DNA of 64,000 nucleotides, taken from contig JBAOKB010000055.1 in the NCBI GenBank assembly GCA_037044905.1, positions 1-64,000 on the forward strand, read 5' to 3'. This document shows positions 1 to 9,737 of this stretch, one piece after another. Below the pieces are notes generated by a model that saw only the letters and a list, made by a program, of their open reading frames with translations, was not told where the DNA came from and searched no databases. This DNA is from Hortaea werneckii (Eukaryota > Ascomycota > Dothideomycetes > Mycosphaerellales > Teratosphaeriaceae). Position 1 is the first letter of the stretch. Each line of letters starts with the position of its first letter. The position numbers and the translations under genes were made by a program.

Positions 1-1987
1 TCCCATACATCCTCGACCAAGGTTGGTTGAAGCTGGCGTCTTATCCCAATTGTCTGTGTTGATCTAAGATTCATCAATAGATCTCGACAACCCTTACATC
101 AAATTCGCTCTTCCGTGCCCGGCTGATACAAGCTGCGGAGCTGCTGACGAGGCCTTGGTGAGTCTACGTATGCGCCAAGCCAATCCTTCGAACTGCCTGT
201 TTCTTTCCAATGCCTTTCCGCCTATACCATAGATCGACAATGGCCTCCTAACATCATGTGTGCCTCAGGTATTCGGGATCCAAATCAAACCTTCTGGCCG
301 GAGCACCCCATCTAAATTGCTCATCAACCACTCTCCTGTTGACTTCGACGAAAACACCCAGTCATCGCCCTTCTCAGTCGCCCTTGATGTGAACAGTACC
401 GGAAACAGTACACACCATGTCACCATCTTAGGTCAAAGCCATTCATTAAACCAGGAGAATCCATCGCACTTTCTCGATAGCTTTTGGCGAGATTTAGCCT
501 TCAACATTACCACGTTAGATGGCATCGTCACATCAGGATTGGGCTTCGAACTCAACACGCAGTCTGTGCAGCACGCTCCTAGTCTATCTCTCGTATTGGC
601 CAGCGGTCATTTGCCGCAACTGAAACTCAACCTCGCTGGAAGACCACTGGGATCCACCGCCAACCATACACAACCGACGTCTGACAGTCGAGTGATACAA
701 GGTCAAGATAAAGAAGATGAAATGAAAGGGCTCTCTGAGGACGCGAGTTTCGATCTTGCTACTGAAATCGAAGCCCTCCACCTACTTGAAGAGGAAGCAG
801 AAAATCTCCACGATGAGATTGTCATCAAGAAGCAGGCAATCTCTAATCACCTGAGACACCATCGCAACCACTCGTCGCTTCAACAACTTCTGTCAGAATG
901 CGATGGCCTCATGTGCGTTGCACGGGTCGTTGCGCAGCGAATTTGCGACAAAGTTGGCAAGGTTGGCTTGCTGACCGAGCACAACCGTGGATATTTCCAA
1001 GTGCAGAGCGCCAACTTGCACAACACGATAATGCATAGCAGCGAGCCCATCACGTCACAGCAGACGTCAAGGAACAACACCAAAAGTTTCAAATTCGCCG
1101 AGGGCCTGGATGGGATGTCTGAGAAGTCCAATAGCACCGCGAAGCCCTTCAGTATTCCTTTCACGATGACGAAGAACGGGACTGGCCATGAATACCATTT
1201 CAAAGACTTTGTGAATCCGCCCAATCCATTAGTACGCGCCATGCAGATCATTGTCTCGGTGTTGGGCTTAGCGGTCCTCTGTTCATACATTCGCAACAAG
1301 TGCATGTCAATGCGCAAACGCGTAGAGCGTGCAGCGGACAGGGAAGAACGTCGCAACGCCCGTGCGTATCGGCGGGCAGCTCGACGAGCTAAAATAAGAC
1401 GTCGCTGGGACAGCTTTGTAAGGGCGATCAATTGCTTTCGTCCGGCTGTTGAGCCGAAGATGGAAGACTACGAAGAGAAACGAGCTTTGATCCTTCAAGA
1501 TGCTTTCCTGGAGCAGGTGGAGGATCTAGATCAGGCGGAGAAGGGCGAAGTGATGGAGGCGGAAATTCGGGAGCTGAGACACGCTCATGAGATTGTGGCA
1601 AGCTTGGTAAGGGTGGACGAGAATCGATACGATCTAGCCACGCCGCCTACGAGCGATCCGCCCCCGTCACGAGTTCCTCTGCCGTACACGGTAGACAGCA
1701 GGAGCAGGGCCAGTACCAATACGTTGCCGTCCTATAACTGCGAAAGCTTACCGGACTACTCATCTCGACCGGATACTTCACCGGAGAGAGGGAGCCAGCG
1801 AAGCACAGCTATCAGCTCCACACGTACGCCTGCAACATCAACTGAAGGATCAAGGCACAGTGTGCCGTCTATATCCAGTGCAGGGCGTACAAGATACACA
1901 CCTACCAGCAGCGTGCTGGAAATTTCTCCCCGCGTAAGCGAGGAGACTTTGCGGACCCGCCAGAGCAAGGATACACAGGACTTTTAA
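1..1987 (+). CDS. Single-pass membrane protein with N-glycosylated ectodomain (5' end outside window)
   Basis: Function not recognised. The long last exon (269-1987) is preceded by an intron at 158-268 (donor GTGAGT, branch CTAAC, acceptor CAG). Before that is a coding exon from about 81 whose translation includes 'NPYIKFALPCPADTSCG', in frame with the last exon. A further intron (about 22-80) probably joins it to an exon at the left edge, so start codon and signal peptide are not in the window. The ectodomain carries about ten N-x-S/T sites. A hydrophobic segment 'AMQIIVSVLGLAVLCSYI' is followed by a strongly basic stretch, which suggests a type I topology with the tail in the cytosol. The C-terminal ~130 residues are Ser/Thr/Pro-rich and disordered-looking. 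The first in-frame codon of the raw ORF is GTG inside the intron and is not a start. A cell-surface or endomembrane role is inference. Confidence 0.7.
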
Positions 1988-2640
1988 GCGCTTTTCCTTT
2001 TTTTCTAGGGATCCTGTCGCATGCATCGAACTCATTGCGGGATTTTGATGGTGGTTGTAATGACTGAGATTGGGTTCTCGACGCAATTGTGGTGTCGTAG
2101 TTTGGGACAGGACAGCGCCCCTTCTTAGGAACCGATTTGGGAACGTAAGAATACCCTTTACTTGTATACTATTGCCAAATACACTCCGGATTTTGCTGTG
2201 AGCTGCGTGTAGTGTTCTGGACATCTCGTTCTCATACGTTGACGGTATCTTCGACGGTCACTATCTTCAGTATACTGACACGGCTATTTCCCCCATACAT
2301 TGGCATCTGACCGAATCGACACAGCCAGAAAGAAAAGATGCATGCTAGGCATGGATGACAGAATACTACCCGGCGTCGAATGTGGAGACATCGGAAGCAG
2401 GTGTTGCTACTCAGACAATCGACGAAGGTCAAACACACAGTTCAGTGTCGAGTCCTCAGCAACAGAATGCCGAATCGGATGTCAGGTATCTCAAGACCTC
2501 GATACCAACAACAACGCGGACGACCAATTCTCCAAAACGCTCGGCGAAGTTTTGCATAGAAGAATACCGGATCCTTCGAACGACTCTCGAACATGCTTTC
2601 AAGAAGCCAATGTCAACCCGCAACTAATCCCACGACTTCC
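1988..2640. other. Convergent intergenic region
   Basis: This lies between the 3' ends of the membrane-protein gene (+) and the small secreted protein gene (-). A 90-codon ATG ORF at 2355-2627 (+) has no recognisable domain and overlaps the 3' flank of the minus-strand gene, so I do not call it. No RNA gene is visible. Confidence 0.5.
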
Positions 2641-2996
2641 TTAATCGCACTCCCCCGACCCACCAAACGTTACGTCAATCGCCGCCTCGATCGCACATTC
2701 GTCTAACCCGGCATTTTGAGCGTCGTCCTTCTTCGCTGGTGATGAACTCGCTGTCTCGCATTCGCCCGCACCGCCGAACGTTGCGTCCAGGGCGGCTTCG
2801 GCTGCGCAGTTTGGGTCTTGAGGATCTCTTTCAGCGAGATCGGTGGAGTCAGTGAGCTTGGTGGATTCTTTTGGGATAGGTGCTGCGAGGCTTGATGTTG
2901 GTTAGTATGAAGGAATGTGGTTTGGGATGGGATGGTGTTGGCTTACGCCAATGCGATGAGGGCGGTGATGACGCTGAGGGTGGTGAGGAGTTTCAT
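2641..2996 (-). CDS. Small secreted protein with two Cys-bounded 17-residue repeats
   Basis: Two exons: 2996-2947 and 2890-2641. The 56-nt intron has donor GTAAGC, branch TACTAAC and acceptor AAG. The spliced CDS is exactly 100 codons and gives 99 residues. The N-terminus MKLLTTLSVITALIALALAA is a textbook signal peptide, probably cleaved before PIPKES. The mature part is small, acidic and has four cysteines, which bound two copies of one motif: CAAEAALDATFGGAGEC (residues 45-61) and CAIEAAIDVTFGGSGEC (82-98), 13 of 17 identical. The linker between them is Lys/Asp/Ala-rich. A TATA-like CTTATAAGG lies about 50 nt upstream on this strand. I do not recognise the family; size, secretion signal and paired cysteines fit fungal small secreted or effector-type proteins, which is inference. 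It is the last of four same-strand genes after the NRPS-like and ABM genes. Confidence 0.8.
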
Positions 2997-3424
2997 TGTT
3001 CGTGTGATGTGGTGATTAGTTATCTTGAGGAATTGAGGTGGTCAGATCCTTATAAGATCTCGCTCTATTTGTTATTTATGTTTTTGAAGGTGATCTCGAA
3101 TCCCCGACTTTTTTTGGGGTTTCGCGGGAAGAGAATTGTAGACTTATTCTCAGATGGACATGGCAGCTTCGATATAAGAATGCATCAAGGCTGATACGAG
3201 CTGTCATGTACATGTTACAGATCAAAAACTACCATGTACATGTTCGTTTCGAAATGTGACAGATCACGTCTCGAACCGATGGTCTTGGCTTGCGCTTGTT
3301 AGGGTGCCTTCCATTTCCGTCGGTGATCTTCAACAACTTGATATGAGTACTCTCTCGGCATCACAAACCCCATCTGACCCTGTCTCTCCCTCCAAACCGG
3401 GCTCAGGCGAAATACTGCCATTTT
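2997..3424. promoter_or_regulatory. Promoter region of the small secreted protein gene
   Basis: This holds a TATA-like TTATAA about 50 nt upstream of the start (near 3048-3053) and, further up, two identical 10-bp palindromes CATGTACATG at 3205-3214 and 3233-3242. Each is followed within 15-25 nt by an ACAGATCA-type sequence. No coding sequence is seen here. Confidence 0.4.
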
Positions 3425-3841
3425 CTACCTTGCAGCCGAAGCCGGAGCTGGGATGGGCTTCACAATCACCGCTTTCACGCCTTTGAATAGCTGATCCTGA
3501 ATAAGTTTCTGAATGATTGGCTGCGCATTATGTAGTTCGAAAGCCTTCCTTCCAGCGTACTGCTCGAACATGTGAAATAGAGTCGGATCATCAGGATCCC
3601 GCGAGATGCAATATTGAAGTGTCCCGGGCTCGGACTTCGCTAGTTGGTTCGTCTGTGCGTAGACGGCTTCCAACGCATCTGCGTGCTCGGGATGAGCGTG
3701 TATCTTGGATGCGTGTTAGCCGGTATACTCGAATGACGTTTCGCGACTGTGTGATCATACGGTGCCGTATACACAAAATTCGTCTTCGGGGACTTCTAGG
3801 CCGATAACGAAGCCCTCGGCGTCACGCTGTACGTATCCCAT
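3425..3841 (-). CDS. ABM-type (antibiotic biosynthesis monooxygenase) domain protein
   Basis: Two exons: 3841-3761 and 3703-3425. The 57-nt intron has donor GTATGA, branch GGCTAAC and acceptor CCAAG. Spliced, they encode 119 residues with the features of a single ferredoxin-like ABM domain: a first strand 'EFCVYGTIHAHPEHADALE', a helix, 'SEPGTLQYCISRDPDDPTLF', the typical 'FEQYAGRKAFELHNAQP' segment, and a closing strand 'VKAVIVKPIP'. ABM proteins act as cofactor-free oxygenases or as small cyclising or binding partners in metabolite pathways, usually as dimers. The start is uncertain: residues upstream of the ATG at 3841 ('YYIDTISANLA') also read as coding after a plausible intron at about 3881-3945, so the true N-terminus probably lies further up. 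It follows the NRPS-like gene on the same strand, which suggests a shared pathway. Confidence 0.7.
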
Positions 3842-4127
3842 TGCAAGGTTCGCCGAGATTGTGTCGATATAATAGGTATGCTCACACGATAGCCAGTGAT
3901 TTCGCAATAATGTAGATAGAAAATGAAAGAAATGAGAATTTGTACGTTCGCGTAAGGCAGGTACGTAAGTTCATCTGCCTCGTTATCGGGGTAGATGAAG
4001 GCCACAGTCGACGGCTTACGTATTCAACGCCGCCAGCTTGCAACTTGTACAAGGTACGGGTATCGAACAAAACAGGGTATATATACATAGGAAATACTTC
4101 GTTGTGCCGGATCATTCCAAGAAACTC
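3842..4127 (-). other. Coding-like tract between the NRPS-like stop and the ABM domain
   Basis: After the NRPS-like stop (TGA, 4130-4128) the same frame stays open for over 30 codons, from an ATG at 4115 through 'FPMYIYPVLFDTRTLYKLQ' to a GTAAGC donor near 4019. A second coherent stretch, 'VAFIYPDNEADELTYLPYAN', sits in another frame at about 3946-4006 and would join 'HTYYIDTISANLA' through a pyrimidine-rich intron ending GTGTGAG. This can be read as unresolved 5' exons of the ABM gene, an ABM-fused C-terminus of the NRPS-like gene, or a decayed join. A TATATATA string near 4078-4085 could instead be an ABM-gene promoter element. Confidence 0.4.
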
Positions 4128-7100
4128 TCACACACCAGACATCATCAAGGACATTGCAGCCAGCTGCAACTCGTCCACCGCCGGACGCCAAACTCGGTAC
4201 TTGCTCTCCTTGGGTCGTTCATCGGTAGGAACATGCCAGTGCTGCGGATCAGAAAGCCAGTCCACCACTTTCTCGAGGTCTTCAAGCATCTGTTTGACGT
4301 CACCTTGACCCAGTTGACAGCAATCCCAGCGAACGAAAGCCTCGACCTCGCCGAGGCCCCGAGAAGTAAAGTCCCAGTGAAGTCCAGTGTCGGCATTCAT
4401 TTCATCCTGCACCTGGCGCAGCTTGGAAAGCTCCAGGTGATCACGATTTGGCACCCAATTGAAAAGCTGGCTCAATCCGCAATCCAAGAGCGCCGTACGA
4501 TCGGCCTCTGAGAGCTGCGCAAGAGCAAGCGAAAGCGGCGTGCACTGATACCTTGTCGCCAACTCCTGATCTTCTCTCAGCCGCTGCAGAAGGTCGATAG
4601 TTGCTTCTGCTTCCTGATCAAAGTTGATGACGTTGAAACTGGCTTGCAGCGTAGGCCCATCGATATCTGCTGCGCTTGGGAGGTGCGAAGCAAGGGCACT
4701 GTCAAGGAAAGGCCATTGCCTGCCGGACTCTAGGCTACGGAAGAATGCTGTATTGGTGTTGGTCCAGTCCGTATTGACTACAGCAAGAGCCGCCTTGAAG
4801 ACGACATGTGCAGCAATACTGTGTTCTCTGTGCAAACGTGCCAAGCCTGGGCATTTGAATACGCGCCGTAAGCCTTTGTTGGCGGCAAGTCGACCATTTT
4901 GACTATCGACTGGTACTCTCATGCCGGGGGTGCTGTTTCCGTCCATCCAGCCTTCATCATTGCCTTCAAGAAAGCCAAGCGCCCTTTGCTGAGGCACCAT
5001 CGAGGCCTTATACCCAGCAAACCCCCTAAGTTTCTCGCCAAAATACCTCGCCCCGGCTTGAGCATACGGGCTGTGACGACCAATATGCAGCGAATCGGCC
5101 CATAGCTTGTAGCTCGTACGAGGGGTCACGGCTTTGCCACACAAGAGGTCATTCAGTGTCTCGTGAAAGAAGGAAAGCGAGGTCGCGTCAAAAGCCGAGT
5201 GATTTGTCCAGTAGACAACGCCGGCAGATGAAGGATCGTCTTTGACACTGAAAACCACGGCTCGGAAAAGTGGACCAGGTCCTCTTTGGCCGCCGCATGT
5301 ATCTAGCTTATTGTCACCGTACCACACATGAGCCAGATCTTTTGGAGAATCGACGCAATGACCAGTAGAGTCCAAGAATAGCTTCCAGCATCGTTCTGAA
5401 GGTCTGACAATGAGATGTGATACGCTGCTTGCGGACGTGGGGACCCACATGCTGCGCAGCAGTGGATGAGCAGATAGGGCATCCTGGAGAGCCGTATGGA
5501 GAGTACCAACGGTGGTATTGGGACAATAGAAAGCATCTCGACGCAGTGATGAGCGTAGGCGGCGCCGAGCCGTCACCATGTTGGCCAGAACGTCGTTCAT
5601 TGGGATGATGTTTTCGACGTCTTGCACCCACCCTAGACCGTACAAGCCTAGGAGAGGCGTTACGAGCTGCTGAATGCTCTGTAGTCGCTCTCTGTCACCG
5701 TAAGCTTCCATGACGTCAAACGGTCCTGGCGGTCCTTCTCTCCTCGGAGCGCTGACCATTTCCTTGGGCATGTCTCTCTCCGTCTTACCCAAGAGAATGG
5801 CTTGTTCGGCGATTGTAGGATTTTTGATCATCTCTGACAGAGATAGCTCGAGGGCGTGATCTTTGCGCAGAAGCCGTCTGAACTGCATCATGGTCAAGCT
5901 GTCTGCCAAATCGCTGATCTTGGTGTCCGGTCCAAGCGTATATTCGGGAACCCCAAGGATGCGGGACCACACATCCGTCAGCACTTTCTCAAGCGGATCT
6001 GCAATGTCGAATGAATCTGCGCGAGCAAGGCTTGCCCCGTCGCCCGTCGGTCGGGGTTTGGATGCTTTGCGGTATTTATCAAGGGCAAGTGCGAGCTCCT
6101 GCTTTCTTATCTTTCCTGAGGTCGTCCGAGGAAATTCGACCATGCCAAGGTCGCTCAGGGGCACAACTTGGTCTAATGCAAAAGAAGGTCCAAGATGCTG
6201 AACTACTAAGCTTGGAAAGGTCTGGCCAAAGTCCTTCATCCTGTCTCCTCCACTGACGACGGCGACTGGGACTTCACCCAATATGTCGTCAGATGCACCT
6301 ACAACACAAGTCTGGTCCACAAGTCAGCATTTAGTCAAACGGTTCACCGAATCCGCAATCTCACCTCGAGCCCGTTGCCACTGTTGATTACAGCCTCAAT
6401 TTGAGCTGGCGAAATGTTCTCGCCTCCTCGAATGATTATATCTTTATACCGTCCACAGACCTCAACCTCACCACTAGGGTGCATGATGCCCTGATCGCCG
6501 GTAATGTACCAGCTACCGCTTTCATCTACGTAGAACGAATCGTCGTGTACGATGCCCATGTAACCCGCCACAAGCTGTGAGCTGTTCTGATGTATCTCGC
6601 CTACTTCACCTCGTGGAAGTGGCGTACGACTTTGAGGAGCACACACACGGACGATGCAACCAGCTACTGGAAAGCCTGAGGTGACTCTGCCGTCTTCAAA
6701 ACATTCTGGCACTTGCTCGCATGGCCAGGCTACGACTGGCCCACTTTCTGTCATCCCATAATGCATTGACAGCTTCAATGGTCCGAAGGTTTCTCGCGCC
6801 AGCTTAAAGACGTCTGATGTCGCGATCGCTCCGCTTAGCTCGATATGTCGAAGAGACGTGTGCTCGAGCTTACTCGATCCGAGGCCGTCCGCAAGGCTGT
6901 GGAGGAGAGAAGGGACAGCGGGCATATTCGTACAAGCTTCCAGCTGGAGTGCTTTCAGAGTTGAGACTGCGTCGAAGGAGGCATTAGGGTAGACGACTCG
7001 TCCTCCGACGCTCCAGAACGCCACAGAATACAGCATCCCAAAACAGTGAGCGAGGGATAAATGGCTGGCAGAGGCGGCTTTCTCATCTATGCCGAGATTT

Positions 7101-7816
7101 TCCGCATGGTTGCAAGCCATGGTTGTAAGAGTTTTGTGCGTATGCACGCAGCCCTTGGGTAGGCCAGTCGTGCCGCTGGTGAAGAGGACGATGGCTGGAT
7201 CAGACGGTCCCACAGCAGGAAACCCATTGTCTGAGTCTGAGGTTGAATAGTCCTTAGATTCTCTCAAGAGGTCGGGGAGAAACGTCCAGCCCTCTCGCAC
7301 GACGCTAGTGAGTGTACAGACTATTTTGATGGGCACGGTTCTGAGAGCCCTTGGCGCTGCTACCTGGAGCTGCTCAACGAGCTCGACATCCCATGCGAGT
7401 ACTGCTTTAGCCTTCGACAGTTTCATCAGATGGCAAAGCTCAGTCGCGTTTGTTGCCGCGCGTGGCTGGATGAGGACCAAGCAAAAGCCAGACAGCATCG
7501 CCGCCCAAAATGAGATAGCCCATTCGGCACTGTTCGGTAAGAAAACTGCAATCCGATCTGCCTTTCTAAGCCCACGTTTTCTGAAGGACGCTGCCAGTAG
7601 CTGCGCTCTATCGTGAAGATCTGCGTATGTCCATCGGATATATGACGATGGTTGTTCATCGTGAGCGGTGGGCGATGAGGCATCCAGATGCTGGTGCATA
7701 GAAACAAGAGCGGTTCGATCAGAATGCCTGCGAGCGGTCGAGGACAAGAGGTCGCACATAGATTCGGCTTCATGAGCAACTGGCTTGCCAGCAAGCTGTG
7801 CAATTGAAGCTGCCAT
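4128..7816 (-). CDS. NRPS-like enzyme, adenylation-thiolation-condensation (A-T-C)
   Basis: Exons 7816-6365 and 6311-4128. The 53-nt intron has donor GTGAGA and acceptor CCAG, and the product is 1211 residues. Adenylation core motifs are intact: LFTSGTTGLPKG (211-222), YGMTESG (353-359), YITGD (437-441), GRYKDIIIRGGENISP (455-470) and the A10 lysine in PRTTSGKIRK (K551). A carrier domain follows with DLADSL and phosphopantetheine-site Ser622; the usual Gly-Gly before Asp-Ser is Leu-Ala. The C-terminal ~500 residues are a condensation/acyltransferase-like domain with NHSAFDA (His855, Asp859) in place of canonical HHxxxDG. The predicted chemistry is activation of a carboxylic acid, thioester loading, and transfer to an amine or alcohol; the substrate cannot be told by eye. 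There is no reductase or thioesterase domain. An intron at 7930-7823 lies in the 5'UTR. It neighbours the ABM gene. Confidence 0.88.
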
Positions 7817-8468
7817 GTTGTGCTAGGTAAAAGAAATCGGACTATGCAGAAAGATTTTGGGCAGAAGCGAAAATGAATGACAAAAAGGACAGGCCGCAAC
7901 GAGATGTTGGCAGCCCTGAGCAGCACTTACATATCAACCTCCAAAGACAACGTCGTCCAATCTCCTCATGAAAGTCTCCATGGCGTGTGAAACAGCCAGG
8001 GAACGTGTTTGCGCTGTCAAAGAATGTCAAAATGCGGAAGTGAAACACAGGTCTAAACGGCCTCCAGACACCCGAGCCACATGACGGCTTCGGACGGCGG
8101 CAGTGAGCAAAGCAGATGGAAAGAGGCGTCGAACCTTTGGAAGAGAGTACCGTAAGAGTCATGACTTGCATCGTTAGACTTTGAGTGGAGGTCACAAATG
8201 TGTCGAGGTGTTGCTGTTGTTTAAGGGCTGATGTGATGTCGCGAGTGTAGGCGATGAATTGGGCATGCTCCGTCTGGTGGTGGCACAGTGCAAATACGCT
8301 AGCGCGGGAAACCCCGAGAATGTGGCATGTAATTGGGCTGATTCAATGGATGAGACGGCATTGGATCCAAAGATGTCGGAAATTGAGTGCTATCTCCTAC
8401 ATATCCTGCATATACTAGTGAGTGTCGTATGAGAATATGCTGATCCAGTCAATAGAATCAATCCCGCC
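7817..8468 (-). promoter_or_regulatory. Leader and promoter of the NRPS-like gene, with a 5'UTR intron
   Basis: A canonical donor GTAAGT at 7930-7925 and a pyrimidine-rich acceptor TTTTACCTAG at 7832-7823 define a 108-nt intron ending six bases before the start codon. Beyond it (7931-8468) I see only promoter-like sequence and the 3' flank of the cellulase gene. The 117-codon ORF on this strand has no protein-like character. Confidence 0.55.
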
Positions 8469-9737
8469 CTAACCATGCCAATGGTGAGACTTCTTGTATG
8501 TCGTGCCGATGTCTCCCCACCTAACCTCGGAGAACTTCACCGACGTATCCGGATTAGTCGCCCTGATAATCTCTGGATTACCTTCCGTAGCGTTGCATGG
8601 ACCAGAGTTACCAGAGTCAAGCCAATTCATGAATTGTCCTGCATCGTTCCAAATGGAGAAAGCCAACACCATACCACGCCCAATTGCCTCTCCCATCTGC
8701 GTAAGACCGCCGAGCTCCTCAAATATTTCGTAATTTGCGTTGCAGTATTCGTCGGTGATGGAGTCAACTTTTCGGTTGTTTGAGGTCACAATGGTATTCT
8801 TGATTACCCGACCGTGTTGGACGTACAGCCGACGGATTTCGCTAAGTGTGCCCGAAGCGGTGCCATCGTCAGTCAAGAACTGAGTAGTGACAGTGAATGG
8901 TTTAGTGGTGTCGACGACATTGTTGTAGCCATAGTATTCGCGATCACCTAAGGCATATGGGTTGAAACTGCAGCCGCTCTTGTCACAAACGCCGTTAGGT
9001 CCGCATTCATCGCCGGCACACTCATATAGGCTAGAGATGTTGCAAGGGTGGGGTGTATAGGACGTGGCTCGAGCATTCGCTTCCCACAAGTCCATTTCAT
9101 TGCAGCAAGAGCCCGAACCATTCGTGTTGGCTACACCATTGATCCATGCGAGGTTCGGACATTGAGCGTCACAATAACCAGTTCCATACGTAGCACCAGC
9201 CGGATTCAGGTCGCTTCGGCCTCCGTCTGCTTCCATTTCGGAGAGGTAAAGGGCGCCGTTTTCTCCGCAAGGCAAGTCTGATACGTCCACTGTGAAACTG
9301 AACTCTTGGTTGAGTAGGTGCAGGAATTGGTACTTGTCGCCCGAAGGGTCAAGAAGATAGACACGCGGCGAGACCGATGTCAAGGAGCCGTCAATGTTGA
9401 TGTAGTGCTGCAGCTTCATGGTGTCTCCCCAAGTGTAGACGCCGTGTTGTCCATAGTCGATGCCTTCCAATGCACAACGCTCCGCACACTCCTCTTCGGT
9501 AGGACAAATAGAAGGGTCGTAACTACCACTCGAGTTCACGCAAGACTCTCCAGTGTACTTGTCTTTGATGGGATGGGCGAGGGCGTCGAGTACAACGGAT
9601 GTGTAATGGTCGACACAGCCATGCTTTGTGCAAGATTGGGTCTTCAATCGTGGATGCTTTTCTGGTACTCGTCCGATTTGCTGAGCGGTACTCAGATGCA
9701 GCAAGCTTAGCGCGCCGAGTGCAAGGTAGCCTGCCAT
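8469..9737 (-). CDS. GH7 endo-beta-1,4-glucanase (Cel7B/EG I type), secreted
   Basis: Single exon of 422 residues. I chose the ATG at 9737 (MAGYLALGALSLLHLSTA-QQIG), because it gives a clean signal peptide followed by the N-terminal Gln usual for GH7; an in-frame ATG nine codons upstream (9764) is the alternative. The catalytic motif NEMDLWEAN supplies the nucleophile and acid/base (E214, D216, E219) of the retaining GH7 mechanism. The downstream segments 'GMVLAFSIWNDAGQFMNWLD' and 'VRWGDIGTT' resemble endoglucanase I rather than cellobiohydrolase I. Many cysteines match the GH7 disulfide core. There is no linker or cellulose-binding module after the catalytic domain. The product would cut internal beta-1,4 bonds in cellulose. 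Possible CreA-type sites (CTGGGG near 9980, GTGGGG near 10220) and an XlnR-like GGCTAG near 10165 on the minus strand lie upstream. Confidence 0.92.
   Translation of the reverse strand: MAGYLALGALSLLHLSTAQQIGRVPEKHPRLKTQSCTKHGCVDHYTSVVLDALAHPIKDKYTGESCVNSSGSYDPSICPTEEECAERCALEGIDYGQHGVYTWGDTMKLQHYINIDGSLTSVSPRVYLLDPSGDKYQFLHLLNQEFSFTVDVSDLPCGENGALYLSEMEADGGRSDLNPAGATYGTGYCDAQCPNLAWINGVANTNGSGSCCNEMDLWEANARATSYTPHPCNISSLYECAGDECGPNGVCDKSGCSFNPYALGDREYYGYNNVVDTTKPFTVTTQFLTDDGTASGTLSEIRRLYVQHGRVIKNTIVTSNNRKVDSITDEYCNANYEIFEELGGLTQMGEAIGRGMVLAFSIWNDAGQFMNWLDSGNSGPCNATEGNPEIIRATNPDTSVKFSEVRWGDIGTTYKKSHHWHG

Noticed and set aside
880..1431. 183-codon minus-strand ORF
   Set aside because: Antisense to the basic/TM part of the membrane-protein gene; composition follows the complement, and no domain.
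2300..2644. Plus-strand ORFs of 114 and 90 codons (2300-2644, 2355-2627)
   Set aside because: The 114-codon frame has no good start; the 90-codon ATG ORF has no family resemblance and lies in the 3' flank of a better supported minus-strand gene.
7842..8195. 117-codon minus-strand ORF upstream of the NRPS-like gene
   Set aside because: Overlaps a clear 5'UTR intron (GTAAGT...CCTAG) and has random-looking composition.
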